Assembly: GCA_938016265.1 (NCBI GenBank)
Contig: CALLWB010000046.1
Span: 1-64,000, forward strand
Source of the DNA: an uncultured Saprospiraceae bacterium
GTDB lineage: Bacteria > Bacteroidota > Bacteroidia > Chitinophagales > Saprospiraceae
Length of the DNA: 64,000 nt
Direction of reading: 5' to 3'
The translations under genes and the position numbers were made by a program. Positions 1-8,621 of this stretch are shown here, piece by piece. Position 1 is the stretch's first letter; each line of letters opens with the position of its first letter. The notes beneath the pieces are model-generated. The model did no database searches. It saw nothing but the letters and a program-made list of their open reading frames with translations, and had not been told where the DNA came from.

Positions 1-1
1 A

Positions 2-397
2 AGCAAATATCACTTTGGTAATAATACAATTCTTTTTAGTTGGTCTGCTAGTTTAGATGTTTATTGGTGGAATGGTGGAGATAGTTTACTGAATCAACAT
101 CTTTTTAAAGTAATACCCAATGCAGAATTAAATAAATGGCATTTTTTTTATGGGTTAAAAGGAGCTGTGGAAGAATTTAGAAGTAGAGCAAATGGTGCAA
201 CGATGAAGCATATTAAAAGAAGTGAATTAGGCACTGTACACTACACGAAGCCGACAATAAATTTTGCTGTTGATTTTCAAAAACAAATTGAACCAATCCG
301 CCAACAAGTTTTAGTCCTAAGTAAACAAAACCAAAAACTAAAAGCAGCCCGAGACATCCTATTACCCCGCCTAATGAATAGAACAATAGAAGTATGA
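2..397 (+). CDS. hsdS: Type I restriction-modification specificity subunit HsdS (C-terminal fragment)
   Basis: The reading frame is open from the left edge of the window, so the 5' part of the gene lies outside. About 131 residues are visible. They look like the end of the second target-recognition domain (aromatic-rich stretch, then KHIKRSELG) followed by the helical conserved region that ends HsdS proteins: QKQIEPIRQQVLVLSKQNQKL and the closing LLPRLMNR. HsdS sets the DNA target of the methylase and nuclease complex. The TGA stop overlaps the ATG of the next gene (ATGA), which supports co-translation with hsdR. An hsdM gene is expected upstream of the window. Confidence in the family is high because of the tail motif and the neighbour. 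Confidence 0.85.
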   Translation, partial: SKYHFGNNTILFSWSASLDVYWWNGGDSLLNQHLFKVIPNAELNKWHFFYGLKGAVEEFRSRANGATMKHIKRSELGTVHYTKPTINFAVDFQKQIEPIRQQVLVLSKQNQKLKAARDILLPRLMNRTIEV

Positions 398-3300
398 GCC
401 AAGCATATTCAGAAGACCAATTGATAGAACAACCGTGTATGGATATTTTTCAGGAACTAAGCTGGGAAGTAGCCAATGTATATGAAGGGGAAACGTTTGG
501 AGAAAATGGAACTTTGGGTAGAGATAGTGAAGCAGATGTAATCCTTAAAACCCGCTTCTACAAAGCCATAAAAGACCTAAACCCGAATCTACCCCAGCAA
601 GCCTATGATCTAGCGTATGAGGCTATTAATAGCAATGATGCTTCCAAGAGTTTAATTGATCTAAACTTTGAGAAATACAAAGCATTAAAAGATGGTATTT
701 CTGTCAATTATAAAAATGCTAAAGGTGAGATTGTCCGTAATAAAAAAATAAAGGTTTTTGATTTTGACAATCCAGACAACAACAATTTTATCGCCGTTCA
801 GCAGCTTTGGATGGAAGGCAAATCCAAACGTAAAAAACGCCCAGATATCGTTGGTTTTGTAAATGGGCTACCCCTAGTCTTCATTGAGCTAAAAGGCATC
901 AATGTGAAGCTACGTGCCGCTTATGAAAAGAACCTACGCGATTATAAAAATACCATTCCTAAACTATTTCATTGTAATGCCTTTGTAATAATAAGCAATG
1001 GTATAAAAAGTAAGATTGGCTCTATAAGTTCGAAGTACGAACATTTTCATGATTGGAAACGTATTTCAGAAGAAGACGAAGGGATTGTTAGTTTAGATAT
1101 CATCATCAAAGGCACTTGTGAGAAAAGCAGATTGCTCGACCTTTTTGAAAACTTTATATTGTTTGATAGCTCTGTAGGTTCTGTTTCAAAACTAGTAGCA
1201 AGAAACCATCAATTTATTGGTGTGAATAAAGCGATTGAGCATTTCAAAGAAACTAGACAACAAGCTAATGATGGTATTATCTCCAGAGAAGAAGCACAGA
1301 AGCTTGGCGTCTTTTGGCATACCCAAGGCTCAGGAAAAAGTTATTCCATGGTCTTCTTGTGTCAGAAAATACTAAGAGTTTTGGGAGGTGCTTATACCTT
1401 TTTATTGGTAACCGATAGAAACGAATTAGACAAGCAGATATACGGAACCTTTGCTGGTGTTGGTGCAGTAAATGACAAAACCGCCCGAGCCACAAGTGGC
1501 GCAAACCTAAAAGAGCTTTTAAAGAGTGATAAACGCTACTTATTTTCCATAATTCACAAGTTCAATTTCGAAGAAAAGATAACCGACAGAGATAATATTA
1601 TTGTTATTTCAGATGAGGCACACCGAACCCAAGGCGGGACTTTGGCTTTAAATTTAAGAAAGGCATTGCCTAATGCTTCCTTTATTGGATTTACAGGTAC
1701 GCCACTCTTTAAGGATGATGAGTTAACCAAGCGAATCTTTGGAGATTATGTCTCAAAGTATGACTTTAAACGGTCTATTGAGGATGGAGCTACTGTTCCC
1801 TTGTATTATGAGAATAGAGGCGAGAAATTAAAATTAGACAACCCACAAATAACCCAGCAGATTCGTGAAGCGATAGAGCGACACGAATTAAATAGTGACC
1901 AGGAAGACAAATTAAAAAGATTCTTCAAAAGAGAATACCCAATTCTTACTGCTGAAAAAAGACTGAGAGCCATTGCTAAAGATGTAGTAGAACATTTTAA
2001 TGGAAGAGGGTATAGAGGCAAGGCCATGTTTGTGGCCTTAGACAAAGTAACCGCTGTAAAAATGTATGACTACATTACGGATGCTTGGAAAACGTATCTA
2101 GAAACACAACAAAAGGAAATTCATAAAATTACAGACGAACAAGAAAAGTTAAAAAGACAACGTGAGTGGGAATGGTCTAAAGAAACTGAATTGGCAGTTG
2201 TGGTGAGTCATGAACAAAATGAAATAGAAAAGTTTGAGGCTTGGGGGTTGGATATAGAGCCACACCGACTTAAAATGAATACCTCAGATCCAGAACAGGA
2301 TTTTAAAAACGAATATCATCAATTTAGGTTTGCCATAGTTTGTGCCATGTGGATCACAGGTTTTGATGTAAAGAGCTTGTCTACCATGTATATTGATAAG
2401 CCGCTAAAGTCACATACATTAATGCAAACCATTGCTAGAGCAAATCGGGTGCATAAAGACAAAAATAATGGGCTAATTGTAGACTATATAGAGACGTATA
2501 AAGCACTTTTGGAGGCGCTGGCTATCTATGGAGATTCTGATAGCAAAGGAGGTGATGCAGGGTCTGATGATGCTCCTGTGAAACCATTGGAAGAATTAGT
2601 GGAAGAGTTGAAAGAAGCGGTGAAGACAACAGAACTATTTTTACAAGACGAGTGTACGTTTAGCTTGTCTAAAATTGTTGACGCTCCAGACACGCTGCAT
2701 AAAATAAAGCACATCCAAGAAGGGTATAACGCCGTTTGTGATACAGATGAAACCAAAGCCAAATTTGGAGTTTTAGCGAGAGAAGTATTTAAAAAATATA
2801 AAGCCTTAATGCCTGATAAAGCAATCTATGTTTTCCAAGAAAAGCGAGATGCAATAAACACTTTATATTCTATGATAAATGCAAAAGTAGAAGAGGCAGA
2901 TATAACCTATATTGTAAAACAGGTGCAAGATGTTGTGAATGAATCTGTTGAAACATTAAATATGGCAATGGAGCAGGTTGAAGGCTATGGGCAAAAAATT
3001 GATATCAGCAGTCTAGACTTCAAGAAAATAGAAGAAGAGTTTTTAAAAGTAAAAGGCAATCAGAATGTAGCAGTGCAATCATTAAAAGATAAAGTGCAAA
3101 AAAAGCTTAAGAGGTTGCTTGACCAGAATCCATTGCGTATTGATTTCTATGAACGGTATCAAGAAATTATAGATGATTATAATCGAGGTAAGGAATACCG
3201 ATCTATCAAAGAGATATTTGATGAGTTGGTTGTTCTTTTAGGTGATCTTTCTGAAGAGTCTATGCGAGCAAAAAGAGAAAATTTATCAGAAGATGAATTG

Positions 3301-3588
3301 ACCGTTTTCGATATGCTCTCCAAAAACAAAAAGATTTCGGATAAAGAAAAGGCGGAAGTTAAGGAAGCTGCAAGAGAACTCCTCAAACGCTTAAAGAATA
3401 ATGAATTTAAGGTAGATCATTGGACAGAAAAAACACAGACTTCATCAGCTGTCAGAAAGGTTATAGAAGATTATTTGTTTGCGAAGCTGCCTTCACCATC
3501 CTATGACAATGATATTTCTGTTAAGGCGGAAGTTTTATTCAACGATTTTAAGGAACGGTATGCTGATTATAGCAGTGAGGCAGCATAG
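394..3588 (+). CDS. hsdR: Type I restriction enzyme R subunit HsdR
   Basis: 1064 aa, normal size for HsdR. The N-terminal nuclease domain shows the PD-(D/E)xK pattern: D151 in RPDIVGF and E165-x-K167 in FIELKG. The translocase follows, with Walker A (QGSGKS, about 311-316), DEAH box (407-410) and GFTGTPLF motif III, then the second RecA-like domain (ARANRVHKDK, motif VI region) and a long helical C-terminal part that should dock on HsdM/HsdS. It cuts DNA after ATP-driven translocation when the HsdS target is unmethylated. It starts inside the hsdS stop codon (ATGA overlap), so it is part of the same operon. No frameshift or missing motif was seen, so the enzyme looks active. Confidence 0.95.
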   Translation: MSQAYSEDQLIEQPCMDIFQELSWEVANVYEGETFGENGTLGRDSEADVILKTRFYKAIKDLNPNLPQQAYDLAYEAINSNDASKSLIDLNFEKYKALKDGISVNYKNAKGEIVRNKKIKVFDFDNPDNNNFIAVQQLWMEGKSKRKKRPDIVGFVNGLPLVFIELKGINVKLRAAYEKNLRDYKNTIPKLFHCNAFVIISNGIKSKIGSISSKYEHFHDWKRISEEDEGIVSLDIIIKGTCEKSRLLDLFENFILFDSSVGSVSKLVARNHQFIGVNKAIEHFKETRQQANDGIISREEAQKLGVFWHTQGSGKSYSMVFLCQKILRVLGGAYTFLLVTDRNELDKQIYGTFAGVGAVNDKTARATSGANLKELLKSDKRYLFSIIHKFNFEEKITDRDNIIVISDEAHRTQGGTLALNLRKALPNASFIGFTGTPLFKDDELTKRIFGDYVSKYDFKRSIEDGATVPLYYENRGEKLKLDNPQITQQIREAIERHELNSDQEDKLKRFFKREYPILTAEKRLRAIAKDVVEHFNGRGYRGKAMFVALDKVTAVKMYDYITDAWKTYLETQQKEIHKITDEQEKLKRQREWEWSKETELAVVVSHEQNEIEKFEAWGLDIEPHRLKMNTSDPEQDFKNEYHQFRFAIVCAMWITGFDVKSLSTMYIDKPLKSHTLMQTIARANRVHKDKNNGLIVDYIETYKALLEALAIYGDSDSKGGDAGSDDAPVKPLEELVEELKEAVKTTELFLQDECTFSLSKIVDAPDTLHKIKHIQEGYNAVCDTDETKAKFGVLAREVFKKYKALMPDKAIYVFQEKRDAINTLYSMINAKVEEADITYIVKQVQDVVNESVETLNMAMEQVEGYGQKIDISSLDFKKIEEEFLKVKGNQNVAVQSLKDKVQKKLKRLLDQNPLRIDFYERYQEIIDDYNRGKEYRSIKEIFDELVVLLGDLSEESMRAKRENLSEDELTVFDMLSKNKKISDKEKAEVKEAARELLKRLKNNEFKVDHWTEKTQTSSAVRKVIEDYLFAKLPSPSYDNDISVKAEVLFNDFKERYADYSSEAA

Positions 3589-3751
3589 TAAGCTGACGGT
3601 TTTTAACCTTCGCATAATGCTGAGTCATTAATATCGAAGAATGTCCATTCGGTGAAAACCCAACTTGCGTCATTCTTTTGTTATTCGGTTGATTGATTTT
3701 TGGCTAGCAGATTCCCCCTACCTCCTCAGGCAGAAGATACCGCACTTTCAC

Positions 3752-3785
3752 AAAAACAAGAGCTCCCCCCCTAGTAGGAGCCTTG
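3752..3785 (-). terminator. Probable intrinsic terminator of the esterase gene
   Basis: Read on the minus strand, CAAGGCTCC pairs with GGAGCTCTTG (one bulged base) and is followed by a short T run (A3752-A3756 on the plus strand). It lies just past the esterase stop codon. Confidence 0.5.
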
Positions 3786-3787
3786 CC

Positions 3788-4906
3788 CTATTCAACAAGC
3801 AACAATTCCTTCAACAATCTCCCTCCCCTATCCATACTAAGCATATACAACCCCGAATGCAACCGACGCACATCAATCTGTTCCCCAACGCCACTAAGGA
3901 CTACCCTACCCTGCAAATCCGTCAACTGATAAGGCAGTGCGGCTGGAAGGTAGACTATTTCCGTGGCGGGATTGGGGAATATGGGAAGGGTTGGTGCTTG
4001 TATTTCTGACGTGCTTACTGAAGTAGACAGGCAGGCTTGAAACCAATTGGCGATTTCTTGAGTGTAGGCGGTGGACGTCGGGTCTGACAAATCACCAATT
4101 TTTTGGTTGATTTCTCCATGGTCATAAGGAGAAGAGATCTTTTGAACAGCTCCGCCATATTTTGCAAGGGAATCAGCGAATAGCTGATTGATGTATTCCC
4201 GCTTTAGGGTGTTTTGGTGTACTAATAACGTCGTTGGTAAGTCGTCGGAGCTGCTCACTTGCTGCGCGGGGGAGGCTTGCTGGCGAATGATCGGATCTGC
4301 AGAAAACGCATTGGTATACAAATCGATGGTGGCCTGAATGGCATTGGCAAGCCATAGATTGATATCGTACCCTCCCGTATCCAGGGAGCATAAGCACTTA
4401 AGTTCTGCTGGGGAATGCCCGTGTGCTTGTAGAAACGTCTCGTCGGTCATAATCAAACTAGCAATCTGTGCGCCTGCTGAATGTCCTAGGAGCGCCACCC
4501 TGTCCAGGTCGCCGCCATTGTTGCTTGCCTGATCCAAAATATAGCTTATTGCTCTGGCCACATCTTCCGGGTGTTGCGGGTACTTTACTCTATTGGGATT
4601 ATTCAATTCATAAGGATCAGGAGATAGCCGATAATTGACGCTCACAAATAGGTATCCTAAGTCGGTAAAAAATGCCATCTTCTCTCCAAACACCGATTTG
4701 TCTCCGATTACCCAACCGCCACCATGGATATAGATAATAATTGGTTTCGGGGCGGTGCCGGCCGGAACGTAAATATCTAAGGATAACAGGTTTTGATCTA
4801 CGGTGTCTATCGTGTGGTAAGGGATGTCTAAGTAGGTGGTTATTTGACTGTTTGCCTGGGAGGTGATGAAGAGAAAGAGAAAAAGTAGTATGTTTTTCAC
4901 GGGCAT
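3788..4906 (-). CDS. Secreted alpha/beta-hydrolase (carboxylesterase type) with T9SS type A sorting domain
   Basis: 372 aa from the ATG chosen here. An in-frame GTG at 4960 would add 18 residues, but the ATG gives a clean signal peptide (MPVKNILLFLFLF). The oxyanion motif HGGGW (about 61-65) and nucleophile motif GHSAGA (Ser about 143) are those of the esterase/lipase family that hydrolyses short acyl esters, for example acetyl or feruloyl groups on polysaccharides; the substrate cannot be read. A catalytic His candidate is in YDHGE. The last 65 residues carry the T9SS type A tail: PIFPNPATE, then DLQGRVVLSG and a GLYML strand. The protein is therefore expected to be exported by the Por system and released or surface-anchored. 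It is a single gene with its own terminator. Confidence 0.85.
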   Translation of the reverse strand: MPVKNILLFLFLFITSQANSQITTYLDIPYHTIDTVDQNLLSLDIYVPAGTAPKPIIIYIHGGGWVIGDKSVFGEKMAFFTDLGYLFVSVNYRLSPDPYELNNPNRVKYPQHPEDVARAISYILDQASNNGGDLDRVALLGHSAGAQIASLIMTDETFLQAHGHSPAELKCLCSLDTGGYDINLWLANAIQATIDLYTNAFSADPIIRQQASPAQQVSSSDDLPTTLLVHQNTLKREYINQLFADSLAKYGGAVQKISSPYDHGEINQKIGDLSDPTSTAYTQEIANWFQACLSTSVSTSEIQAPTLPIFPNPATEIVYLPAALPYQLTDLQGRVVLSGVGEQIDVRRLHSGLYMLSMDRGGRLLKELLLVE

Positions 4907-5224
4907 TGTTTTAAGTAGAATGAGCAGCAAAATGAGCTGAAAATAAATTTTACGTTGCACTTTTTACTAGGAGGTAATAGTTTGTAATTCTACAACTTAC
5001 CAAGGTATAGCCAGCTTGCGTTTGGTTTCTATTGTTGAACAACGTCCCTGCAAATCGACTCCATAAAATTAATACATTCCCATCATTAATTAACAATAAA
5101 AACCAATATAATGATCGATAAAAAAGACGGAGGAAGTCATAACTGCTTAGGAAGTATTACTCATTCATAATTAATAATACAGAAGTTACGATTCCTATGA
5201 CTTATACCTAATTAGCAGGAATGG

Positions 5225-5656
5225 CTACTTGCCTAGTAATTGAATTAAAAATCCAATGATTCCAATAAATAAACAAAGTGGAGCAAATATTTTTGAATCT
5301 GCTTTCGCAAAATCAGTGTGTTTTATCTTCTTGAAAAACCCAGCATAGTTAAAATCTCCGATGGCGCGCAACGTAAAAATAGCAGGAATAAAATACCCCC
5401 CAAAATTTACAATCCAATTTGGAATTTGAAGATGAATAAACCCTGCATTGATTAAATAAATCATTCCAAATGAAAATAATCCAAGTGCTACAATTAGCGT
5501 AGCAAATTTAGGAATGGCAAGACTACTTGCGGTATCGTCTTTTGATGGAATCACCTTGTCTAATCCCCATTCGCCGCCAAAAAACCAGTAAAAATGGAAG
5601 CCAGAGAGTACGGTGAAAATCAAAAATAAAACGATAGAAAGCGTTGGGATAATCAT
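5225..5656 (-). CDS. DUF3995-type integral membrane protein
   Basis: 143 aa with four predicted membrane helices: about 4-26, 47-70, 80-100 and 122-141. The motif FHFYWFFGGEWGLDKVIP near the first helix fits DUF3995, a family of small membrane proteins without known function. Its ATG overlaps the stop codon of the FAD monooxygenase (ATGA), so the two are co-translated and very probably share the TetR-controlled promoter upstream of the monooxygenase. No catalytic residues are recognisable. A role in handling the small hydrophobic compound acted on by the monooxygenase is only inferred from the operon. Confidence 0.75.
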   Translation of the reverse strand: MIIPTLSIVLFLIFTVLSGFHFYWFFGGEWGLDKVIPSKDDTASSLAIPKFATLIVALGLFSFGMIYLINAGFIHLQIPNWIVNFGGYFIPAIFTLRAIGDFNYAGFFKKIKHTDFAKADSKIFAPLCLFIGIIGFLIQLLGK

Positions 5657-6786
5657 AAGTTTGGAATTTGAAAAATATATTCAGATTGTTTTCTATTCAT
5701 GGAAGCCGGTGTCCATCGCATGAATTGGTTGCGTAGACCGATTAAAATTGGATTGGACAAATGGGAGATTTTCCCAACCATCCAACTTGCTTTTACGACT
5801 TGGTGTGCTTTGGGCAATCGCAGTTTTCGGAACTCCTCAAAAGAGGCCGCTATGTCCTCCTTGTTTAGGCACGCTGCTAGCACGTAAGCGTCTTCAATCG
5901 CTTGACAGGCTCCTTGTCCCATATTTGGTGTGGTGGCATGGGCGGCATCTCCTAGTAGACCAATCGTTCCTTTGTACCAATTGTTGGTGGGTGTCAAGTC
6001 TGTTATTTCAGCGGTGTTAATTTCTTTGGTATTGGTCGACGAAATTATTTGATTTATGATAGGATGGTAATTGTCAAAATAGGCTTCCAGGTTCTTTATC
6101 GGAAATTCGTCTTTATGATTATTGAAGGACTTTAATGTATACCAATATACTTTGTTTTTTGCTATTGGTACAAATCCGAATCGGTCTTTTTTCCCCCAGG
6201 CTTCATAGAGTTTGTGTTCATATTCAACGGGCAATTGGAAGTCGGTCACGCCTCTCCAGCACACTTGTTTGGCTATTCTAATTTTGATGTTTGGAAATAG
6301 GTGTTGTCGCACCACGGAATGTATGCCATCTGCGCCCAGGAGCACGGAAGACTGGATTTGTTTTCCATTCTTAAACTGTAAGGCATGTCCGTTTTCATTT
6401 GGGGTAATACTGTCCAGCTGACAATTTAAGTGTAGTGCTGATGATTGTAATTGGTTGATTAAGATTTGCTGGAGCGTGCCGCGGTGAATGGCAATATTTT
6501 TCACTTGATGTTTTTCTTCAAAATAAGCCAGGTCGATTTTAGATATTGGTTTTAGATTGGCCTCGGTGATGTTCATCGAAGAAATAGGAATTCCATTTTG
6601 CTCAATGACGTTTCTCATTCCTAATTTTTCGAACACCTGCATGGCATTATTGGCTAAAATTATTCCCGCTCCGACGGGTTTTATTTGCTCTGCTTGTTCG
6701 AAGATTCTTACATGAACTCCTTTTTGTTCCAATGCAATTGCGGTAGTTAATCCTCCTATTCCTCCGCCAATAATATCTATCGTCAT
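5653..6786 (-). CDS. FAD-dependent aromatic-type monooxygenase
   Basis: 377 aa. The start is the ATG giving MTIDIIGGGIGG; a GTG two codons upstream is less likely. It is a class A flavoprotein hydroxylase of the UbiH/PHBH/salicylate hydroxylase type. Motifs seen: GxGxxG dinucleotide fold (GGGIGG, 7-12), Arg of the FAD loop (IHRGTLQ), DG motif (GADGIHSVVR) and GD motif (GDAAHATTPNMGQG). Such enzymes insert one oxygen atom into an aromatic or related ring with NAD(P)H. The substrate cannot be read. It is first gene of a two-gene operon with the DUF3995 membrane protein, divergent from a TetR regulator across a 84-bp control region with two operators. That layout suggests an inducible detoxification or catabolic module. 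Confidence 0.88.
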   Translation of the reverse strand: MTIDIIGGGIGGLTTAIALEQKGVHVRIFEQAEQIKPVGAGIILANNAMQVFEKLGMRNVIEQNGIPISSMNITEANLKPISKIDLAYFEEKHQVKNIAIHRGTLQQILINQLQSSALHLNCQLDSITPNENGHALQFKNGKQIQSSVLLGADGIHSVVRQHLFPNIKIRIAKQVCWRGVTDFQLPVEYEHKLYEAWGKKDRFGFVPIAKNKVYWYTLKSFNNHKDEFPIKNLEAYFDNYHPIINQIISSTNTKEINTAEITDLTPTNNWYKGTIGLLGDAAHATTPNMGQGACQAIEDAYVLAACLNKEDIAASFEEFRKLRLPKAHQVVKASWMVGKISHLSNPILIGLRNQFMRWTPASMNRKQSEYIFQIPNL

Positions 6787-6804
6787 AATCACTACTTGTT
6801 GTTC

Positions 6805-6848
6805 TAGTACAAATGTACTAATTTTTTACGAATAGTACAAGTGTACTA
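6805..6848. promoter_or_regulatory. Twin palindromic TetR operator over the monooxygenase promoter
   Basis: Two copies of the 16-bp palindrome TAGTACA-N2-TGTACTA lie at 6805-6820 and 6833-6848, 28 bp apart start to start. On the minus strand a perfect Bacteroidota -7 element TACATTTG (6810-6817) sits inside the first copy. A TTG -33 element 20 bp upstream of it sits inside the second copy. Regulator binding would therefore cover both promoter elements of the monooxygenase operon. The TetR gene reads away on the other side, so self-control is likely. Confidence 0.8.
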
Positions 6849-6870
6849 AAAAAATCCTACCTTTATATGG

Positions 6871-7485
6871 ATGAATGCTACGAAACATAAGATTTTGATC
6901 ACCTCTTTGCGGCTTTTTAATGATCGCGGAATATCCGACGTGTCCTTAAGAACGATTGCTGACGCAGCAAAAATCAGTGTGGGAAATCTACAGTATCATT
7001 TTAAAAAGAGAGAAGACATTGTTGAAGCGCTCTATTTTCAGCTCGTTGAAAAAATTGATGCTATTGCTATTATGAATTCTGATAGTTTGTTAGCCTCGTT
7101 TTTGTCTATTTCTAAGGCGATGATTTCTATCCTTTTTGAGTACCATTTTTTCTTGTTGGATTTCCCCACGATTACCAGGAGAAATCAAACAATAAAATTG
7201 CATTACGCGGCACTTTCGAAGCGGCGAGCGCAGGCGATTTTGGGGTTTGTGGACGTGCTGATTGAGCATGGGTTGTTTCGCCCAGAAGTTCTAAAAAATG
7301 AATATCTCCATTTGTACAAAAGGACGGAAGTGTTGAGTAACTTTTGGTTTTCGTCTGTTTTGATTGAGGGCGAGGTTTTGTCGGAGGAGTGTGTTGAGGA
7401 CTATGTGTTGGTGGTTAGGCAGAGTATTTATCCTTATTTGACGGAGGAGGGGAAGTTGGAGTATGGGAAGATTTTTTTGGCGTAA
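6871..7485 (+). CDS. TetR/AcrR-family transcriptional regulator
   Basis: 204 aa. The N-terminal helix-turn-helix is typical: KHKILITSLRLFNDRG, then VSLRTIADAAKISVGNLQYHFKKREDI (about 24-50). The Tyr-His-Phe of the recognition helix is the usual TetR YYHF motif variant. The C-terminal 150 residues are the helical ligand and dimer part and are not assignable to a ligand. The gene is divergent from the FAD monooxygenase/DUF3995 operon, and the shared intergenic region carries two identical palindromes, so it is the likely local repressor. A TACCTTTA box at 6858 would give almost no leader, so its own promoter is uncertain. Confidence 0.88.
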   Translation: MNATKHKILITSLRLFNDRGISDVSLRTIADAAKISVGNLQYHFKKREDIVEALYFQLVEKIDAIAIMNSDSLLASFLSISKAMISILFEYHFFLLDFPTITRRNQTIKLHYAALSKRRAQAILGFVDVLIEHGLFRPEVLKNEYLHLYKRTEVLSNFWFSSVLIEGEVLSEECVEDYVLVVRQSIYPYLTEEGKLEYGKIFLA

Positions 7486-7495
7486 TCATTTTTGT

Positions 7496-7977
7496 CTATT
7501 TACTGCCTTCCTCTATGTTATTCGCGCTTACTATTCTAGCATATTCTTTTTGAGCATCAAATATTTCTTCGTCTATTAATTTTGAGTTTTCAAATTCAAA
7601 TCCATTATCATTTTCATTTGTATAAACTGTTATTTTATTTTTCAGGGGTTCTATCACATAAATCGAATCAAAAGGGATTTCAATATTCTTAAAAAAATTC
7701 TTTCTGCTGATAATTTTTTCTATTTCGCCATTGTCCTTCAAAAAAGTTCTTTTGGAATATTCCCCTTGTTCTGGGCTTGCTATGAACTCAAACGCTATTG
7801 GTTTGTTGTTTTCCACAAAAACGGTTGTAGGCATCAAGGGGTCGTTATCTGACAATTTGTGATCTATATCTTTGGTATGAATTTCAAATTCAATTTCAAA
7901 TCTATTTCCGAAATCACAATTGACAAAAAAAACGGAATTATTAGTATCAACAACACTATTTTTATTTTTTCGCTCAT
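7496..7977 (-). pseudogene. Small lipoprotein gene broken by a one-base slip in an 8-T run
   Basis: The main open frame covers 7496-7855 but begins at a TTG with no leader peptide. Upstream, in the next frame, an ATG at 7975-7977 opens a lipoprotein signal: MSEKIKIVLLILIIPFF. The frames meet at the homopolymer 7925-7932 (eight T on the coding strand). With nine T the protein reads through as PFFFVNC-DFGNRFE, giving a plausible lipobox Cys and about 160 residues in all. The mature part is rich in Glu, Asn and Ile and has no family I recognise. The break may be a true mutation, a phase-variable tract, transcriptional slippage, or a sequencing error in the homopolymer. Confidence 0.55.
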
Positions 7978-8012
7978 TTTATTTTTGTTTTTGTAAAGTG
8001 TTCCAGCTTTTT

Positions 8013-8564
8013 TTATTCTTTATATTTTCTGAAATTATTTTCCCTTTGTCTATATATTTCGATCAATTTTTCGATTTTTCTCGGGTTTAGTTGAAGGTTT
8101 GAAATATCAATATAATCAACTATTATACCATTTACGCCTTTTGATCGATAGCCTACATCCAAATACCAAGTTGCGTTTTCCCCTCTTCCTTCTAGGACAA
8201 CAATTGCCTTCTTAATTTCTTTCCAAGGAATTAAATTGGCCTCTTTAATTTTAATGCTTTGATTTGAAAGTACTATCTGAGGTGTTCTATCTAGTAAGGG
8301 GCAATTTATAGTATATACAACCTTTATTCTGTGATTTAGTTCCTTTAAGAATGGTTTAATTATTATTTTAAGTGGTGTTTGGTATTGGAATAGTTGGAGA
8401 TCCTTAGGCAGAAGAAGTAGGTCTGGAGTGACATTCGGTGGTCTGTGCGCATCAATAGGAAGGATTACAATTATATTCCTATAAAAAACACTATTTACGT
8501 CTTTTATTAATGACTGGGGTGGATCGGATTTTGTGGAATGCCAATAGTGGGCTGCCGAAGTAGG
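8013..8564 (-). pseudogene. Start-less hypothetical gene remnant (about 183 codons)
   Basis: A minus-strand frame is open from a TAA at 8565-8567 to the TAA at 8013-8015. It has protein-like composition (ending VNGIIVDYIDISNLQLN...EIYRQRENN), but the frame holds no ATG, GTG or usable TTG in its first three quarters. The beginning of the gene appears lost or frameshifted. The middle has alternating beta strands (LPWKEIKKAIVVLEGRGE). The short segment PWKEI followed by strands and a final LNPRKIEKLI helix is reminiscent of PH-like STM3941-type proteins, but this is a weak guess. It lies between the broken lipoprotein and the P450 gene, so this 1.1-kb stretch looks like a zone of decay. Confidence 0.45.
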
Positions 8565-8621
8565 TTAGGAGACGGGAAGATTTAATTTTTATAAAAAACT
8601 ACCTTTTTAGAGTGGACTCCG

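Noticed and set aside
3665-4009. Plus-strand ORF of 114 codons antisense to the esterase 3' end
   Set aside because: Shadow of the T9SS tail of the minus-strand esterase; composition is not protein-like.
5653-6786. Possible Tet(X)-type tetracycline-inactivating monooxygenase under TetR control
   Set aside because: The FAD motifs are those of all class A hydroxylases and the sequence lacks the N-terminal pattern I know from Tet(X). A TetR neighbour does not by itself imply tetracycline.
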